DNA of 64,000 nt from Chitinophaga oryziterrae (GTDB lineage Bacteria; Bacteroidota; Bacteroidia; Chitinophagales; Chitinophagaceae), in assembly GCF_009758125.1 (NCBI RefSeq), contig NZ_WRXO01000011.1, positions 62,001-126,000 on the forward strand, given 5' to 3'. The position numbers and the translations under genes were made by a program. How positions within the stretch are numbered: position 1 is the first letter of the stretch; each line of letters begins with the position of its first letter. Below, piece by piece: positions 9,078 to 17,671 of the stretch. The notes beneath the pieces are model-generated. The model saw nothing but the letters and a program-made list of their open reading frames with translations. It had not been told where the DNA came from and did no database searches.

Positions 9078-12000
9078 ATGAAAATTTCTACATGGCTGGT
9101 GGTCATGTTATTGTTAGTTACCTGCTCATCCGTATATGCTCAGAAGAATAGAGTGATACGCGGAACGGTGTCAGGTGCGGATAACAAACAACCACTGGAA
9201 AGAGTTGTCATTATTGAGAAAGGAACCCAGAATCATGCATTTACCGATGCTTCGGGTAATTACGAAATTACCCTGAGCGGAGATAACGCTACTCTCGTAT
9301 TTTCTTTTGTAAGTTACACCACACAACAACTGCCCGTAGGAGATCAGACTACATTGAATGTAGTAATGCCTCTGAGAGATCTGAATGAAGTGGTGGTCAC
9401 CGCATTTGGTGTTAAAAAAGAGAAACGCTCACTGGGATATACGGTACAACAGGTAGATAGTAAAGACCTCAACATTAATCATCAGTCGAATGTAGTGAAT
9501 GCATTACAGGGAAAGGTGGCGGGTGTGCAGATATCCAGTGCCGGTGGAGGTCCGGGTCAGGGATCAAGGATTATTATAAGAGGGATCAATTCACTGGCCG
9601 ACAGAAATAATCAGCCGCTGTTTATTGTAGATGGGGTAGAGATCGATAACAGCACTTACACTACCGGTGGCTCCGAAACAAGAGGGATGAGCAATCGCGC
9701 TGCTGATATCAATCCGGATGATATTGAAAGTGTGTCTGTACTGAGAGGAGGCGCCGCTACCGCATTATATGGTATCAGAGCCGCCAATGGGGCAATCATC
9801 GTTACTACGAAGACCGCGAAGGCGGGCAAGCTACAGGTTAGTTACAGCGGGATGTATGGCTTCGACAAAGTAAATAAAATACCCGATGTACAAGACCGAT
9901 TCTCCCAGGGATACCTGGGCGTATATGATCCTGCCAGCTTCTGGCCATCCTGGGGGCCCACCGTGGCAGAAGCAAAGGCGCTGGATGCTACTCACCCGGC
10001 AGAGCTGTACAACAACTATAAACGGGCATTTAAGACAGGTACGCAAACCCGGCACACCGTCAATGTAAGCGGTGGAACAGAAAAGGCGCAGGTAATAGGT
10101 TCTTTTTCGTATGCAGATCAGCAGGGAGTGATCCCTTTCAGTACATATACCAGTTATAACGCCCGTGTGAATGCCCAGTTTAAGATCAGCGAAAAGATCA
10201 GCGCGGGGGCTTCTTTAAATTACATCAACTCAGGAGGTAACAGGATTAATGCAGACCGATATGGAGAGCAGATTATATACTGGTCGCCCAGATGGGATAT
10301 GAAGGACTACCTGAAAGCTGACAATACACAACAAACTTACAGCAGTGGCACCAATAACCCTATGTACACACTGTATTCAAATAAATTCAGGGATAACGTG
10401 AACCGTACTATCGCCAGCGCCTTTATCAGATATGCACCCGCCAAATGGCTGAATTTCTCTTATCGCTTCGGTAATGACTTTTATACAGATGGCAGAACGC
10501 ATCATGCGCCCGGGCCATTGGGATTAGTAGGAGAGGCCGTGAACCTGGATGATAACGGGTATGGTTTCGTAGATGAATACAATCTCCGCAGTCGTATTAT
10601 CACCTCTACATTTATGGCCAACATCACCCATACTATCAAAGATAGATTCAGCATAGACCTGAAACTGGGCCACGACCTGCGTGATCAGAAACTACGTCGC
10701 AACAGCGTAGAAGGAGATACGCTGGTAGTACCTGATCTTTTCCTGCTGGGTAATGCAAAACGCATAAGAGGAGAGTCTTACATTTACGACTACAGGAACT
10801 ACGGATATTTCGCAGACCTTACCTTAGGATTGAACAACTACCTCTTCCTGGAACTCACCGGCAGGAACGATCTCACGTCCACCTTATCCACAGATAACCG
10901 CAGTTATTTTTACCCTTCCGTAAGTGTAAGCTACATCTTCAGCGACCAGTTTAAATTACCTTCCTGGTGGACATATGGTAAGTTCAAATTCTCCTATGCG
11001 AAGATAGGTAAGGACGGAGATCCTTATGCTATTACGAACGGTTACTCAGCAGGTAATTCCATCGGCTCCTCTATTCCATTCTATCAAAGCAGGACCCTGG
11101 GTAACCCGGTATTAAGACCAGAATTTACCCAGACAACAGAAATAGGTACAGAATTAAGATTCCTGGATAACAGGGTAGGACTGGAACTCGCTGCCTACAA
11201 ACAAAAGAGTAAAGACCTGATCATTCCTGTTGCTGTATCCAATACCACCGGTTTTGACAGAGCATATGTAAACGCAGGGGAAATGGAAAACAAAGGACTG
11301 GAAGTTACCTTATCAGCTACGCCTGTACGTTCAAAAGATTTCAGCTGGGATTTCAGGATGAACTTTTCAACTAACAAAAACAAAGTCATCCGCCTGAACC
11401 AGGACCTGGGAGAAATAGCGATCTCCACACAATCAGGGTATCTCAGCTCCAGTGTTACCAGTAAGCTGGTTCCGGGCAGGGCTTATGGTTCTTTGTTTGG
11501 CCGTAACTACCTGCGTTATTACGCCAACAGTGCAGATGATGATAAGGTAACGCTGAGAAGGGATCTGCCGGTAGTGATAGGCGCTAATGGTTTCCCTGTA
11601 CTGGAAAGCGCTTCCGTACAAAGATACCTGGGCAGTACACTGCCCAAATGGATAGGCAGTACTTTACAGACTTTCCGTTATAAACAGCTGTCCTTATCCG
11701 TGCTGATAGATGTGCGCCAGGGACAGTATAAATACAACCAGCTATCGAATTTTCTGGCTGCTTTCGGAAAATCAAAGATTACAGAAAACAGGGACCAGAC
11801 AATCGTATTCAAAGGAGTACTGGCAGATGGTACACCTAATACCAAAGCCGTTTACCTGGGGCAGGGCAAAGGGCCCGATGGCGTAGATTACGGGGTAGGC
11901 TTTTACAGGAATTATTACCGCGGGGCCAGTGAGAACTTTGTAGAGAATGCGTCCTGGGTAAGACTCCGTTCTTTGTCATTGTCTTATGCATTGCCCGTTG

Positions 12001-12200
12001 CCTGGCTGAATCCCACGAAGGTCATCAGTGGCGCTTCTGTATCCTTCACCGGTAATAACCTGTGGCTGCATACCAAATATACCGGCTTTGATCCCGAGAC
12101 CAGCTCCACATCTGCCGGCAGTAACGCTTCAGACAGTTTTTCCGGGTTTACCTATCCGGCTACCAAAAGCTATTTATTTAGTGTAAACCTTCAATTCTAA
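9078..12200 (+). CDS. SusC/RagA-type TonB-dependent transporter
   Basis: A 1040-residue outer-membrane transporter. The signal peptide ends at VYAQ, followed by a carboxypeptidase-regulatory-like beta domain (about 25-110), then the TonB-box/plug region (EVVVTAFGVKKEKRSLGYTVQ, then GVQISS, IIIRGINS, PLFIVDGVEI, TALYGIRAANGAIIVTTK) and a 22-strand-type barrel ending in the outer-membrane terminal Phe (SVNLQF). No STN signalling domain is present and no sigma/anti-sigma pair is adjacent, so regulation differs from the SusC homologue near 41 kb. It is followed 4 bp later by its SusD partner. The substrate cannot be inferred because no carbohydrate enzyme or protease is adjacent. Confidence 0.96.
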   Translation: MKISTWLVVMLLLVTCSSVYAQKNRVIRGTVSGADNKQPLERVVIIEKGTQNHAFTDASGNYEITLSGDNATLVFSFVSYTTQQLPVGDQTTLNVVMPLRDLNEVVVTAFGVKKEKRSLGYTVQQVDSKDLNINHQSNVVNALQGKVAGVQISSAGGGPGQGSRIIIRGINSLADRNNQPLFIVDGVEIDNSTYTTGGSETRGMSNRAADINPDDIESVSVLRGGAATALYGIRAANGAIIVTTKTAKAGKLQVSYSGMYGFDKVNKIPDVQDRFSQGYLGVYDPASFWPSWGPTVAEAKALDATHPAELYNNYKRAFKTGTQTRHTVNVSGGTEKAQVIGSFSYADQQGVIPFSTYTSYNARVNAQFKISEKISAGASLNYINSGGNRINADRYGEQIIYWSPRWDMKDYLKADNTQQTYSSGTNNPMYTLYSNKFRDNVNRTIASAFIRYAPAKWLNFSYRFGNDFYTDGRTHHAPGPLGLVGEAVNLDDNGYGFVDEYNLRSRIITSTFMANITHTIKDRFSIDLKLGHDLRDQKLRRNSVEGDTLVVPDLFLLGNAKRIRGESYIYDYRNYGYFADLTLGLNNYLFLELTGRNDLTSTLSTDNRSYFYPSVSVSYIFSDQFKLPSWWTYGKFKFSYAKIGKDGDPYAITNGYSAGNSIGSSIPFYQSRTLGNPVLRPEFTQTTEIGTELRFLDNRVGLELAAYKQKSKDLIIPVAVSNTTGFDRAYVNAGEMENKGLEVTLSATPVRSKDFSWDFRMNFSTNKNKVIRLNQDLGEIAISTQSGYLSSSVTSKLVPGRAYGSLFGRNYLRYYANSADDDKVTLRRDLPVVIGANGFPVLESASVQRYLGSTLPKWIGSTLQTFRYKQLSLSVLIDVRQGQYKYNQLSNFLAAFGKSKITENRDQTIVFKGVLADGTPNTKAVYLGQGKGPDGVDYGVGFYRNYYRGASENFVENASWVRLRSLSLSYALPVAWLNPTKVISGASVSFTGNNLWLHTKYTGFDPETSSTSAGSNASDSFSGFTYPATKSYLFSVNLQF

Positions 12201-12204
12201 GCTC

Positions 12205-13602
12205 ATGAGAAATATATATCTGATCATATTATTGTTTTTAATTCCAGCCTGTAAAAAAGGATACCTGGATGTAAACCAAAGCAATCCCAATCTCACGGAT
12301 AAACCGCCTATTAATGGTTTACTGGCCGCTACCACTTACGAAACGGGTAAGAATGTTTTTTACACAGGATATATTGCATCTTATTACGTACAACAGCTGG
12401 CTTCACCTAATGTAGCCAGTGGTTCTGATATTTATGATGATGTGGACAGGAGCGGTACCTGGAGAACACTTTACCTGGCAGTGGAAGATATCCGTCAGAT
12501 GGAAGCGCTGGCAATAGAGAAAAAGGCATATGAGCATATAGGAGTGGCTAAAGTGCTGGAAGCATTTAATGTCAGTATGCTGATAGATATCTTTGGAGAT
12601 GTGCCTTATTCCCAGGCATGGAATAAAACCATTTTTAAGCCTGAGTATGACAGTGCAAGGAATGTGTATGATACGTGTCTTACTTTACTGGATGCGGGTA
12701 TCGCAGCTTTTAACCAGGCAGATCCGCAGGTAAAACTGGATGCCGGTAATGACCTGATCCATGCCGGTAACAAAGCAGCATGGATTGCTACGGCTTATGC
12801 ATTGAAAGCCAGGTTGCTGAACAGGGTAAGCAAGCAACCGGATTATAACCCCGGTGCCGTACTGGAAGCATTAAGTCATGCCTATACGTCTAATGCAAAT
12901 GATGCCCAGGTGACCCGCTTTGAAAATTTAAGTCCCTGGGATAGCGTAGCGGCCAGGAATGCCAGCGCTAACCTGGACGGCTGGCTGAGTGCTACTTTTG
13001 TAAATGCACTGAATGGCACCACTTACGGGGTCTTTGACCCTCGTTTACCACATATTACCGATACCACGAAATACGGTGATTACCGGGGTACAGTGAATGG
13101 GGCCGGCAGGGTAGGATCAGGTACGGATACAGGGCAATGTTATTTATCGCTTAAAGGGTACTATTCTGCCCCCGGAGCCCCTTTGTTATTGGTTACCTAT
13201 GCAGAGCTGAAATTCATCGAATCTGAGGCTTATTTCAGTACAGATAAGGCAGCTTCCTATCAGGCATACCTGGATGGTATCGCCGCCAACATGAATAAGA
13301 TGGGGATACCTGCTGCCGACAGGGATGCGTATCTGACCAATCCGGTAGTAGCAGCAGGTGTTGCAAATTTTACAAAGGCATTGTTATTCAAGGAGAAATA
13401 CGTGGCTACGTTCCTGCAGCCAGAGACGTGGACAGATGCAAGACGCTTTGATTATCAATACAAAGACTTCGCATTGCCACAGCATGCATTGTTGAATACA
13501 TTTATCAGAAGATCAGGGTATCCTACTTCTGAGACCAGTCGTAATGGAGAGAATGTACCCGTAATAGGTTCGCTGGCCGATAAATTATGGTGGGATAAAT
13601 AA
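12205..13602 (+). CDS. SusD/RagB-like surface lipoprotein
   Basis: A 465-residue lipoprotein paired with the preceding SusC homologue. The N-terminus is a lipoprotein signal with Cys16 (LIPACKKGYLDV), typical of SusD-like_2 proteins. The body is TPR-like and helical, with recognisable family stretches: ALKARLLNR, TYAELKFIESEA and FKEKYVATF. It forms the lid over the SusC barrel and captures extracellular ligand. The short spacing after SusC shows co-transcription. The nature of the ligand is unknown. Confidence 0.94.
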   Translation: MRNIYLIILLFLIPACKKGYLDVNQSNPNLTDKPPINGLLAATTYETGKNVFYTGYIASYYVQQLASPNVASGSDIYDDVDRSGTWRTLYLAVEDIRQMEALAIEKKAYEHIGVAKVLEAFNVSMLIDIFGDVPYSQAWNKTIFKPEYDSARNVYDTCLTLLDAGIAAFNQADPQVKLDAGNDLIHAGNKAAWIATAYALKARLLNRVSKQPDYNPGAVLEALSHAYTSNANDAQVTRFENLSPWDSVAARNASANLDGWLSATFVNALNGTTYGVFDPRLPHITDTTKYGDYRGTVNGAGRVGSGTDTGQCYLSLKGYYSAPGAPLLLVTYAELKFIESEAYFSTDKAASYQAYLDGIAANMNKMGIPAADRDAYLTNPVVAAGVANFTKALLFKEKYVATFLQPETWTDARRFDYQYKDFALPQHALLNTFIRRSGYPTSETSRNGENVPVIGSLADKLWWDK

Positions 13603-13610
13603 CAAATATA

Positions 13611-13634
13611 AAGCCGGCTCGTAAGAGTCGGCTT
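13611..13634. terminator. Hairpin after SusC/SusD operon
   Basis: A 9-bp stem AAGCCGGCT / AGTCGGCTT with one G-T wobble and a 6-nt loop lies 8 bp after the SusD stop. No clear T-run follows, so termination efficiency is uncertain; it also faces the convergent histidine kinase gene. Confidence 0.5.
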
Positions 13635-13672
13635 CATATCTCCTTCATATCTGAAGCATATTAACCGCGTAC

Positions 13673-15019
13673 TTAGGCTGATAACCGTCCGTTATTGGCT
13701 GCTGTTTCTGTAATGGGTATACTCGCATAAAACGTCGTACCCTGGCCCGGAGTACTCTCATACCAAAGCTCTCCATCCTGCAAGGCCAGCAGTTCCCTGC
13801 ACAACACCAGCCCCAGGCCTATGCCTTTCTCATTATTAGTACCATAAGTAGATTGCGTTCTCAAAGAGAAAATCTCCTCTTTCTGTCCCGGGTCGATCCC
13901 AATCCCATTATCTGTCACCATCACCTGGCAATGGGTATCTGTAAGCTCAAGGCTGATACTTACCTGTCCGCCGGTAGGCGTAAACTTAATTGCATTATTC
14001 ACCAGGTTACGGATGATCAGTTCCAGCATATTATTGTCTGCTGTCACATACACAGAGGGATCTACCCTTGAAATAAGGCTGACAGACTTCTTATCCGCCA
14101 GTATCTTTTGAATAGACAATACCCTTTCTACCACATCATACACATGTACATCAGATAAGCGTACTCCTCTGCCATCCATCTGCATTTTGGACCAGGTAAG
14201 GAGATTGGTAAGCATATTGGAAGTATTCTTGGTAAGGGTGAGCAGTTCATCCCCCAGCATTTTCTTTTCGTCTTCTTTCAGATCATATTCCGCAATCAGG
14301 TGCAGGGTGGTAATAATAGAGTTGAGAGGGCTTTGCAGATCATGGGCAATAATCGAGAACAGCTTATCCTTTTTCTGGTTCAGTTGTTCCAGGTTGACGT
14401 TCTGTTTATCAATTTTATCCGCCCTTTCTTCTGCATTGCGCTTTTCCCTGTCATAATTATTGCGTAGATAGTTAGTAATGAGATAGGTACATACTAAGGT
14501 GATCACGTAACTGGACAAGATGTCTATATACCTGTTCTCCGCGCTCATGTAATTGTCCTTTATCCATGATGGATGCAGGTACTCCCTGGTGAGCAGTATC
14601 ATAGGCAGCAGTACGTGTAAACAGGCCCATATCCAGTGCCGGTTCCTCGGACTAAATGCGATCAACAGGTTAAAAGTAAGGAAGAACAATAAGAGGGCAG
14701 GGCCATGACTGCCGGAGTTGAGGTAATAAGTAGCTATCAGTGTAACATAACTCACTATCACATAAACGAGCATGCTGATGCCATAAATATGTCTGTGCCG
14801 GGAAAGATAAAAGAAAAACAGCTGTAACACCATTAATGCAGCCACAATGATAGAAACCATTGTAAGCCCCAGTATTATATTGAAGGGTAGTAATATAGCA
14901 AGCAATGCCATGGTGATGACACTGATGGAATTAAATGCCCTGTGCTCCAGTGAAAATGTCGCTGGATCGCCAACAAGACTTTCCCAGTAATTGGTAAGTA
15001 TACGCAGAACCCTATGCAA
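13673..15019 (-). CDS. Membrane-bound sensor histidine kinase
   Basis: A 448-residue kinase. Six membrane helices occupy about residues 32-185, with no large periplasmic sensor, so it probably senses within the membrane or via partners. A short coiled coil (190-220) leads to the HisKA domain with phospho-acceptor His226 in FSIIAHDLQSPLNS. The HATPase domain carries the N box NLVNNAIKFT, G1 box VTDNGIGID and G2 box GIGLGLVLC. No response regulator gene is adjacent, so it is an orphan kinase here. The divergent neighbour encodes a DUF4251 protein. Confidence 0.93.
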   Translation of the reverse strand: MHRVLRILTNYWESLVGDPATFSLEHRAFNSISVITMALLAILLPFNIILGLTMVSIIVAALMVLQLFFFYLSRHRHIYGISMLVYVIVSYVTLIATYYLNSGSHGPALLLFFLTFNLLIAFSPRNRHWIWACLHVLLPMILLTREYLHPSWIKDNYMSAENRYIDILSSYVITLVCTYLITNYLRNNYDREKRNAEERADKIDKQNVNLEQLNQKKDKLFSIIAHDLQSPLNSIITTLHLIAEYDLKEDEKKMLGDELLTLTKNTSNMLTNLLTWSKMQMDGRGVRLSDVHVYDVVERVLSIQKILADKKSVSLISRVDPSVYVTADNNMLELIIRNLVNNAIKFTPTGGQVSISLELTDTHCQVMVTDNGIGIDPGQKEEIFSLRTQSTYGTNNEKGIGLGLVLCRELLALQDGELWYESTPGQGTTFYASIPITETAANNGRLSA

Positions 15020-15156
15020 ATTTGGTCTTTATTAGTTGCTGATCTTAAGTTAGGCAAAGTTCCCCGTTTATTAGAGAAAAATTTATAACACAAATATGTG
15101 ATACATACAAGATTATGTAACTATGCCTATATTTCTTTATATATATTGTCCCGCGC

Positions 15157-15192
15157 CAAAGATAGGTTCATTTTTCTTTCTTATTCTACAAA
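15157..15192 (-). promoter_or_regulatory. Possible Bacteroidota promoter for histidine kinase
   Basis: On the minus strand a perfect -7 box TATCTTTG (15164-15157) is preceded by TTTG (15192-15189) with a 24-nt spacer, slightly long for the phylum's TTG-N17-23-TAnnTTTG pattern. It lies about 140 bp upstream of the kinase start. Confidence 0.4.
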
Positions 15193-15231
15193 TTGTGGAA
15201 TGATATTAGCAGTTTTATCTAAAATACTTTT

Positions 15232-15723
15232 ATGAAAAATATAAGTGTTGGGCTCTCACTATTAATAGTGTTGTTTTCTAATGCATTACACGCACAAAAA
15301 AAGGACGATTTAAAAAAAGAGATTATAGAAAAAGCGATTACTGCCCGTAATTATGTTTTTAAAGCAGAAACCGTAATGCCCAGCGGCGCTGTTCCCAACC
15401 GGCAGTTGAATTACGGCTATGATCTGCGTGTCTCACCGGATACCATAGTTAGCTATCTGCCTTATTTCGGGCGGGCTTATGTTGCACCTATGGATCCCAC
15501 AAAAGGTGGCATTCAGTTCACATCTACCAAATTTGAGTATAAAGAAACAAAACGTAAAAAGGGGGGATGGGATATACTGATTAAACCACAGGATACCCAG
15601 GATGCCTCCCAGATGGTATTAACTGTCTCAGAGACGGGATTCGCTTCACTGCAGGTGATTGGCAACAATCGCCAGCCTATTTCTTTCAGTGGTTATGTGG
15701 ACGAGAAGAAATCCAAAAGATAA
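15232..15723 (+). CDS. DUF4251 secreted/periplasmic protein
   Basis: A 163-residue protein with a signal peptide ending at ALHAQ. The body matches the Bacteroidota DUF4251 pattern: an N-terminal helix followed by a lipocalin-like beta region (DLRVSPDTIVSYLPYFGRAYVAP, then GGIQFTSTKFEY). Proteins of this family are small, exported and uncharacterised. It stands alone between the kinase and the 88-residue gene. Confidence 0.87.
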   Translation: MKNISVGLSLLIVLFSNALHAQKKDDLKKEIIEKAITARNYVFKAETVMPSGAVPNRQLNYGYDLRVSPDTIVSYLPYFGRAYVAPMDPTKGGIQFTSTKFEYKETKRKKGGWDILIKPQDTQDASQMVLTVSETGFASLQVIGNNRQPISFSGYVDEKKSKR

Positions 15724-15728
15724 GTTAA

Positions 15729-15790
15729 AATTGTTTGGGTGATGGCATAAAGGAACAATTGTTGTCTTTATACCGTTGAACCAAACAATT
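15729..15790. promoter_or_regulatory. Inverted repeat upstream of 88-residue gene
   Basis: A perfect 10-bp inverted repeat, AATTGTTTGG (15729-15738) and CCAAACAATT (15781-15790), encloses an inner palindrome AACAATTGTT (15754-15763). The right arm ends 5 bp before the ATG at 15796. It could be an operator with several half-sites or an mRNA structure masking the start. Confidence 0.4.
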
Positions 15791-15795
15791 AAACC

Positions 15796-16062
15796 ATGTC
15801 TAAGAATAACATAGAAAGTGTGAAGCAATCAATACAGGAACTGGCCATGGGCAATTACAGAAGTTATCCGGTGGATTACGGTGTTGCTACGGTTGAAACA
15901 GAAACAAATGTAGAATCCCTTGCGAAAGGTTACTGGGATAGTCGTGAAAGTAAGGAAATAGAGCGTGATGAACGCCTGGGAATCAATTTTGAAGATTATA
16001 ATCAATGGACACGCGAGGCATTCTCTGCGTTCATGCGGAATAATGAAAATTCATTGAACTAA
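15796..16062 (+). CDS. Small acidic hypothetical protein (88 aa)
   Basis: I do not recognise a family. The protein is soluble, acidic, lacks signal peptide and membrane spans, and looks mostly helical (motifs NYRSYPVDYGVATVET and GINFEDYNQWTREAF). A strong terminator follows 24 bp after the stop and an elaborate inverted repeat precedes the start, consistent with a separately expressed monocistronic gene. Confidence 0.65.
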   Translation: MSKNNIESVKQSIQELAMGNYRSYPVDYGVATVETETNVESLAKGYWDSRESKEIERDERLGINFEDYNQWTREAFSAFMRNNENSLN

Positions 16063-16085
16063 GATATATTCTTCAACTCTTCTTT

Positions 16086-16123
16086 AATCCGGCTCAGTCT
16101 ATTGGCAGAGCCGGATTTTTTTT
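16086..16123 (+). terminator. Intrinsic terminator
   Basis: A perfect 10-bp stem AATCCGGCTC / GAGCCGGATT with a 12-nt loop is followed by a run of T residues. It ends the 88-residue gene's transcript. Confidence 0.88.
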
Positions 16124-16152
16124 ATTATCTTTAAAACACAACTTAATCCGTT

Positions 16153-16599
16153 ATGAAACTTTATCTGCTACTCATTGCATTTTGCACCATGTCAACAATT
16201 TCCTTTGCCCAATCAAAAGATGAAAAAGCTGTTATTGCTTCCGTAGAATCATTGCGTAAGGCAATGGTAGATGCTGATAAAGCTACCCTGGAAAAACTGG
16301 CCGATACGAAACTTAGTTACGGACATTCCGGCGGTAAAATAGAAAACAAAGAAACCTTTGTTGATAATATCGTCAGCGGAAGATCTGATTTTGTAACAAT
16401 AGAACTGGCAGATCAGACAGTAGCCGTTACAGGGAACACTGCTATTGTAAGGCATAACTTAAATGCTGCTACTAATGATAATGGGAAACCTGCGGAAGTG
16501 CATTTGCATGTGCTGACCGTATGGGTAAAAGAAGGGAATATGTGGAAATTACTGGCCAGACAGGCAGTACATGTTACGCCTCCTGCACCTGCTAAATAG
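16153..16599 (+). CDS. Exported DUF4440/SnoaL-like (NTF2 fold) protein
   Basis: A 148-residue protein with a signal peptide ending at ISFAQ. The rest has the NTF2-like cone pattern of DUF4440: an N-terminal helix pair (AVIASVESLRKAMVDAD), LSYGHSGGKIENKETFVDNI, and the closing strands HVLTVWVKEGNMWKLLARQAV. Such proteins bind small hydrophobic ligands or are catalytically inactive; no ligand is evident. It has no operon partner. Confidence 0.83.
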   Translation: MKLYLLLIAFCTMSTISFAQSKDEKAVIASVESLRKAMVDADKATLEKLADTKLSYGHSGGKIENKETFVDNIVSGRSDFVTIELADQTVAVTGNTAIVRHNLNAATNDNGKPAEVHLHVLTVWVKEGNMWKLLARQAVHVTPPAPAK

Positions 16600-16777
16600 C
16601 GCCTGAGCACGTATTCATATTTACCCATAGTGATGATTCCACTACCTGCATTTCTACGTTACAGATCTAAATAGTTCCTTACCGGCGTGATAATGTGTTG
16701 TGGCATAGTTTTTCCGGTGTATTGGATAACGGTGAGTTTTAAATACTTAATCTGTTAACCAAACAAAAACGATTTTT

Positions 16778-17233
16778 ATGCAAGCAACAATTGAAACAAT
16801 CGAAATTCTGAATGATCTGATACAGATCAATAATGATCGTATTGAAGGTTATGAAAAGGCACTTCATGAAACCAAAGCTGAAGATGCAGATCTGAAAGCG
16901 CTCTTTTCATCTATGATCAATGAAAGTCACGAAATTCGGATGACGCTGGGGACAGAAGTAAATGCATTAGGTGGTGAAATGGATAGTTCTACAACTACCA
17001 GTGGTAAAATTTATCGTGCCTGGATGGATGTGAAAGCAATATTTACGGGTCATGACCGTCACACTCTTTTAGCCAATTGCGAAGCAGGTGAAGATGCTAC
17101 CCAGAAAGCTTACAGGGAAGCATTAGCTGATGAAGATTTGCCGGCATACCTGCATGAAATGGTATCTGAACAACAACAATCTTTGAAGCGTTCACATGAT
17201 AAAGTGAAGGCTTTGCGTGATGCAACAAAATAA
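16778..17233 (+). CDS. DUF2383 / PA2169-family four-helix bundle protein
   Basis: A 151-residue cytoplasmic ferritin-like helical bundle. Features are the N-terminal ETIEILNDLIQINNDRIEGYEKAL, the central TSGKIYRAWMDVKAIFTGHDRHTLLANCEAGED and the C-terminal helix EQQQSLKRSHDKVKALR, matching the DUF2383 family often linked to general stress responses. It is transcribed alone and ends at a terminator shared with the convergent Hpt gene. Confidence 0.86.
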   Translation: MQATIETIEILNDLIQINNDRIEGYEKALHETKAEDADLKALFSSMINESHEIRMTLGTEVNALGGEMDSSTTTSGKIYRAWMDVKAIFTGHDRHTLLANCEAGEDATQKAYREALADEDLPAYLHEMVSEQQQSLKRSHDKVKALRDATK

Positions 17234-17261
17234 CCCTGGATTGAAATATTCAATCTTTGCT

Positions 17262-17302
17262 TGCGGTCGGATAACTATTAAGTTACCCGACCGCATTATT
17301 TT
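17262..17302. terminator. Bidirectional terminator between convergent genes
   Basis: The stem TGCGGTCGG (17262-17270) / CCGACCGCA (17287-17295) is extended inside by TAAC/GTTA. A T-rich stretch follows on the plus strand. It separates the DUF2383 and Hpt genes. Confidence 0.75.
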
Positions 17303-17658
17303 TATTCTTCCCCGAAAAACTCCAGATCGTGCTGCATCATAGGTTGTATCCGCTTAAAAGTATGGAGCAATCTTTCCACTCCCGCCTGCACAGCATCATC
17401 CCATTTCTTTGTATCATCGATCAATGCTATAACTTCTTTCGCACCCTGTATTTCCAGACTTAATACACTTGGCTTTAATTTATGAATGATCTTCTGCAGA
17501 TCAGTAATCTCTTTTGTAGTAGTTAATCTTTCAAGATCACTGATATATTCAGCCAGTGAATTCAGAAATAATGTGATCATTTTTTTAATGAACACGGGGC
17601 TTGTACTCGATATTTTGAAGAGGTACTGATATGAATATAAGTTATGCTGTTGCTTCAT
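17302..17658 (-). CDS. Hpt domain phosphotransfer protein
   Basis: A 118-residue helical protein with an Hpt motif, IIHKLKPSVLSLEIQGAKEVI, in which His59 is the probable phosphorylated residue. Four helices fit a minimal Hpt bundle. It lies 13 bp downstream of the sigma-54-dependent response regulator in the same direction, so the two are probably co-transcribed and may act in one phosphorelay. The ORF start is upstream of the regulator's stop region with no better internal choice, though Met27 would give a shorter protein. Confidence 0.8.
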   Translation of the reverse strand: MKQQHNLYSYQYLFKISSTSPVFIKKMITLFLNSLAEYISDLERLTTTKEITDLQKIIHKLKPSVLSLEIQGAKEVIALIDDTKKWDDAVQAGVERLLHTFKRIQPMMQHDLEFFGEE

Positions 17659-17671
17659 CAGTTATCATATG

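Noticed and set aside
9078..13602. Polysaccharide utilisation locus with the GH92 gene
   Set aside because: The SusC/D pair is about 15 kb from the GH92 gene with unrelated genes between, so no linked PUL can be claimed.
16701..16715. Sigma-54 promoter upstream of the DUF2383 gene
   Set aside because: TGGCAT fits a -24 box but the -12 element reads TTCC, lacking the invariant G; too weak to list.
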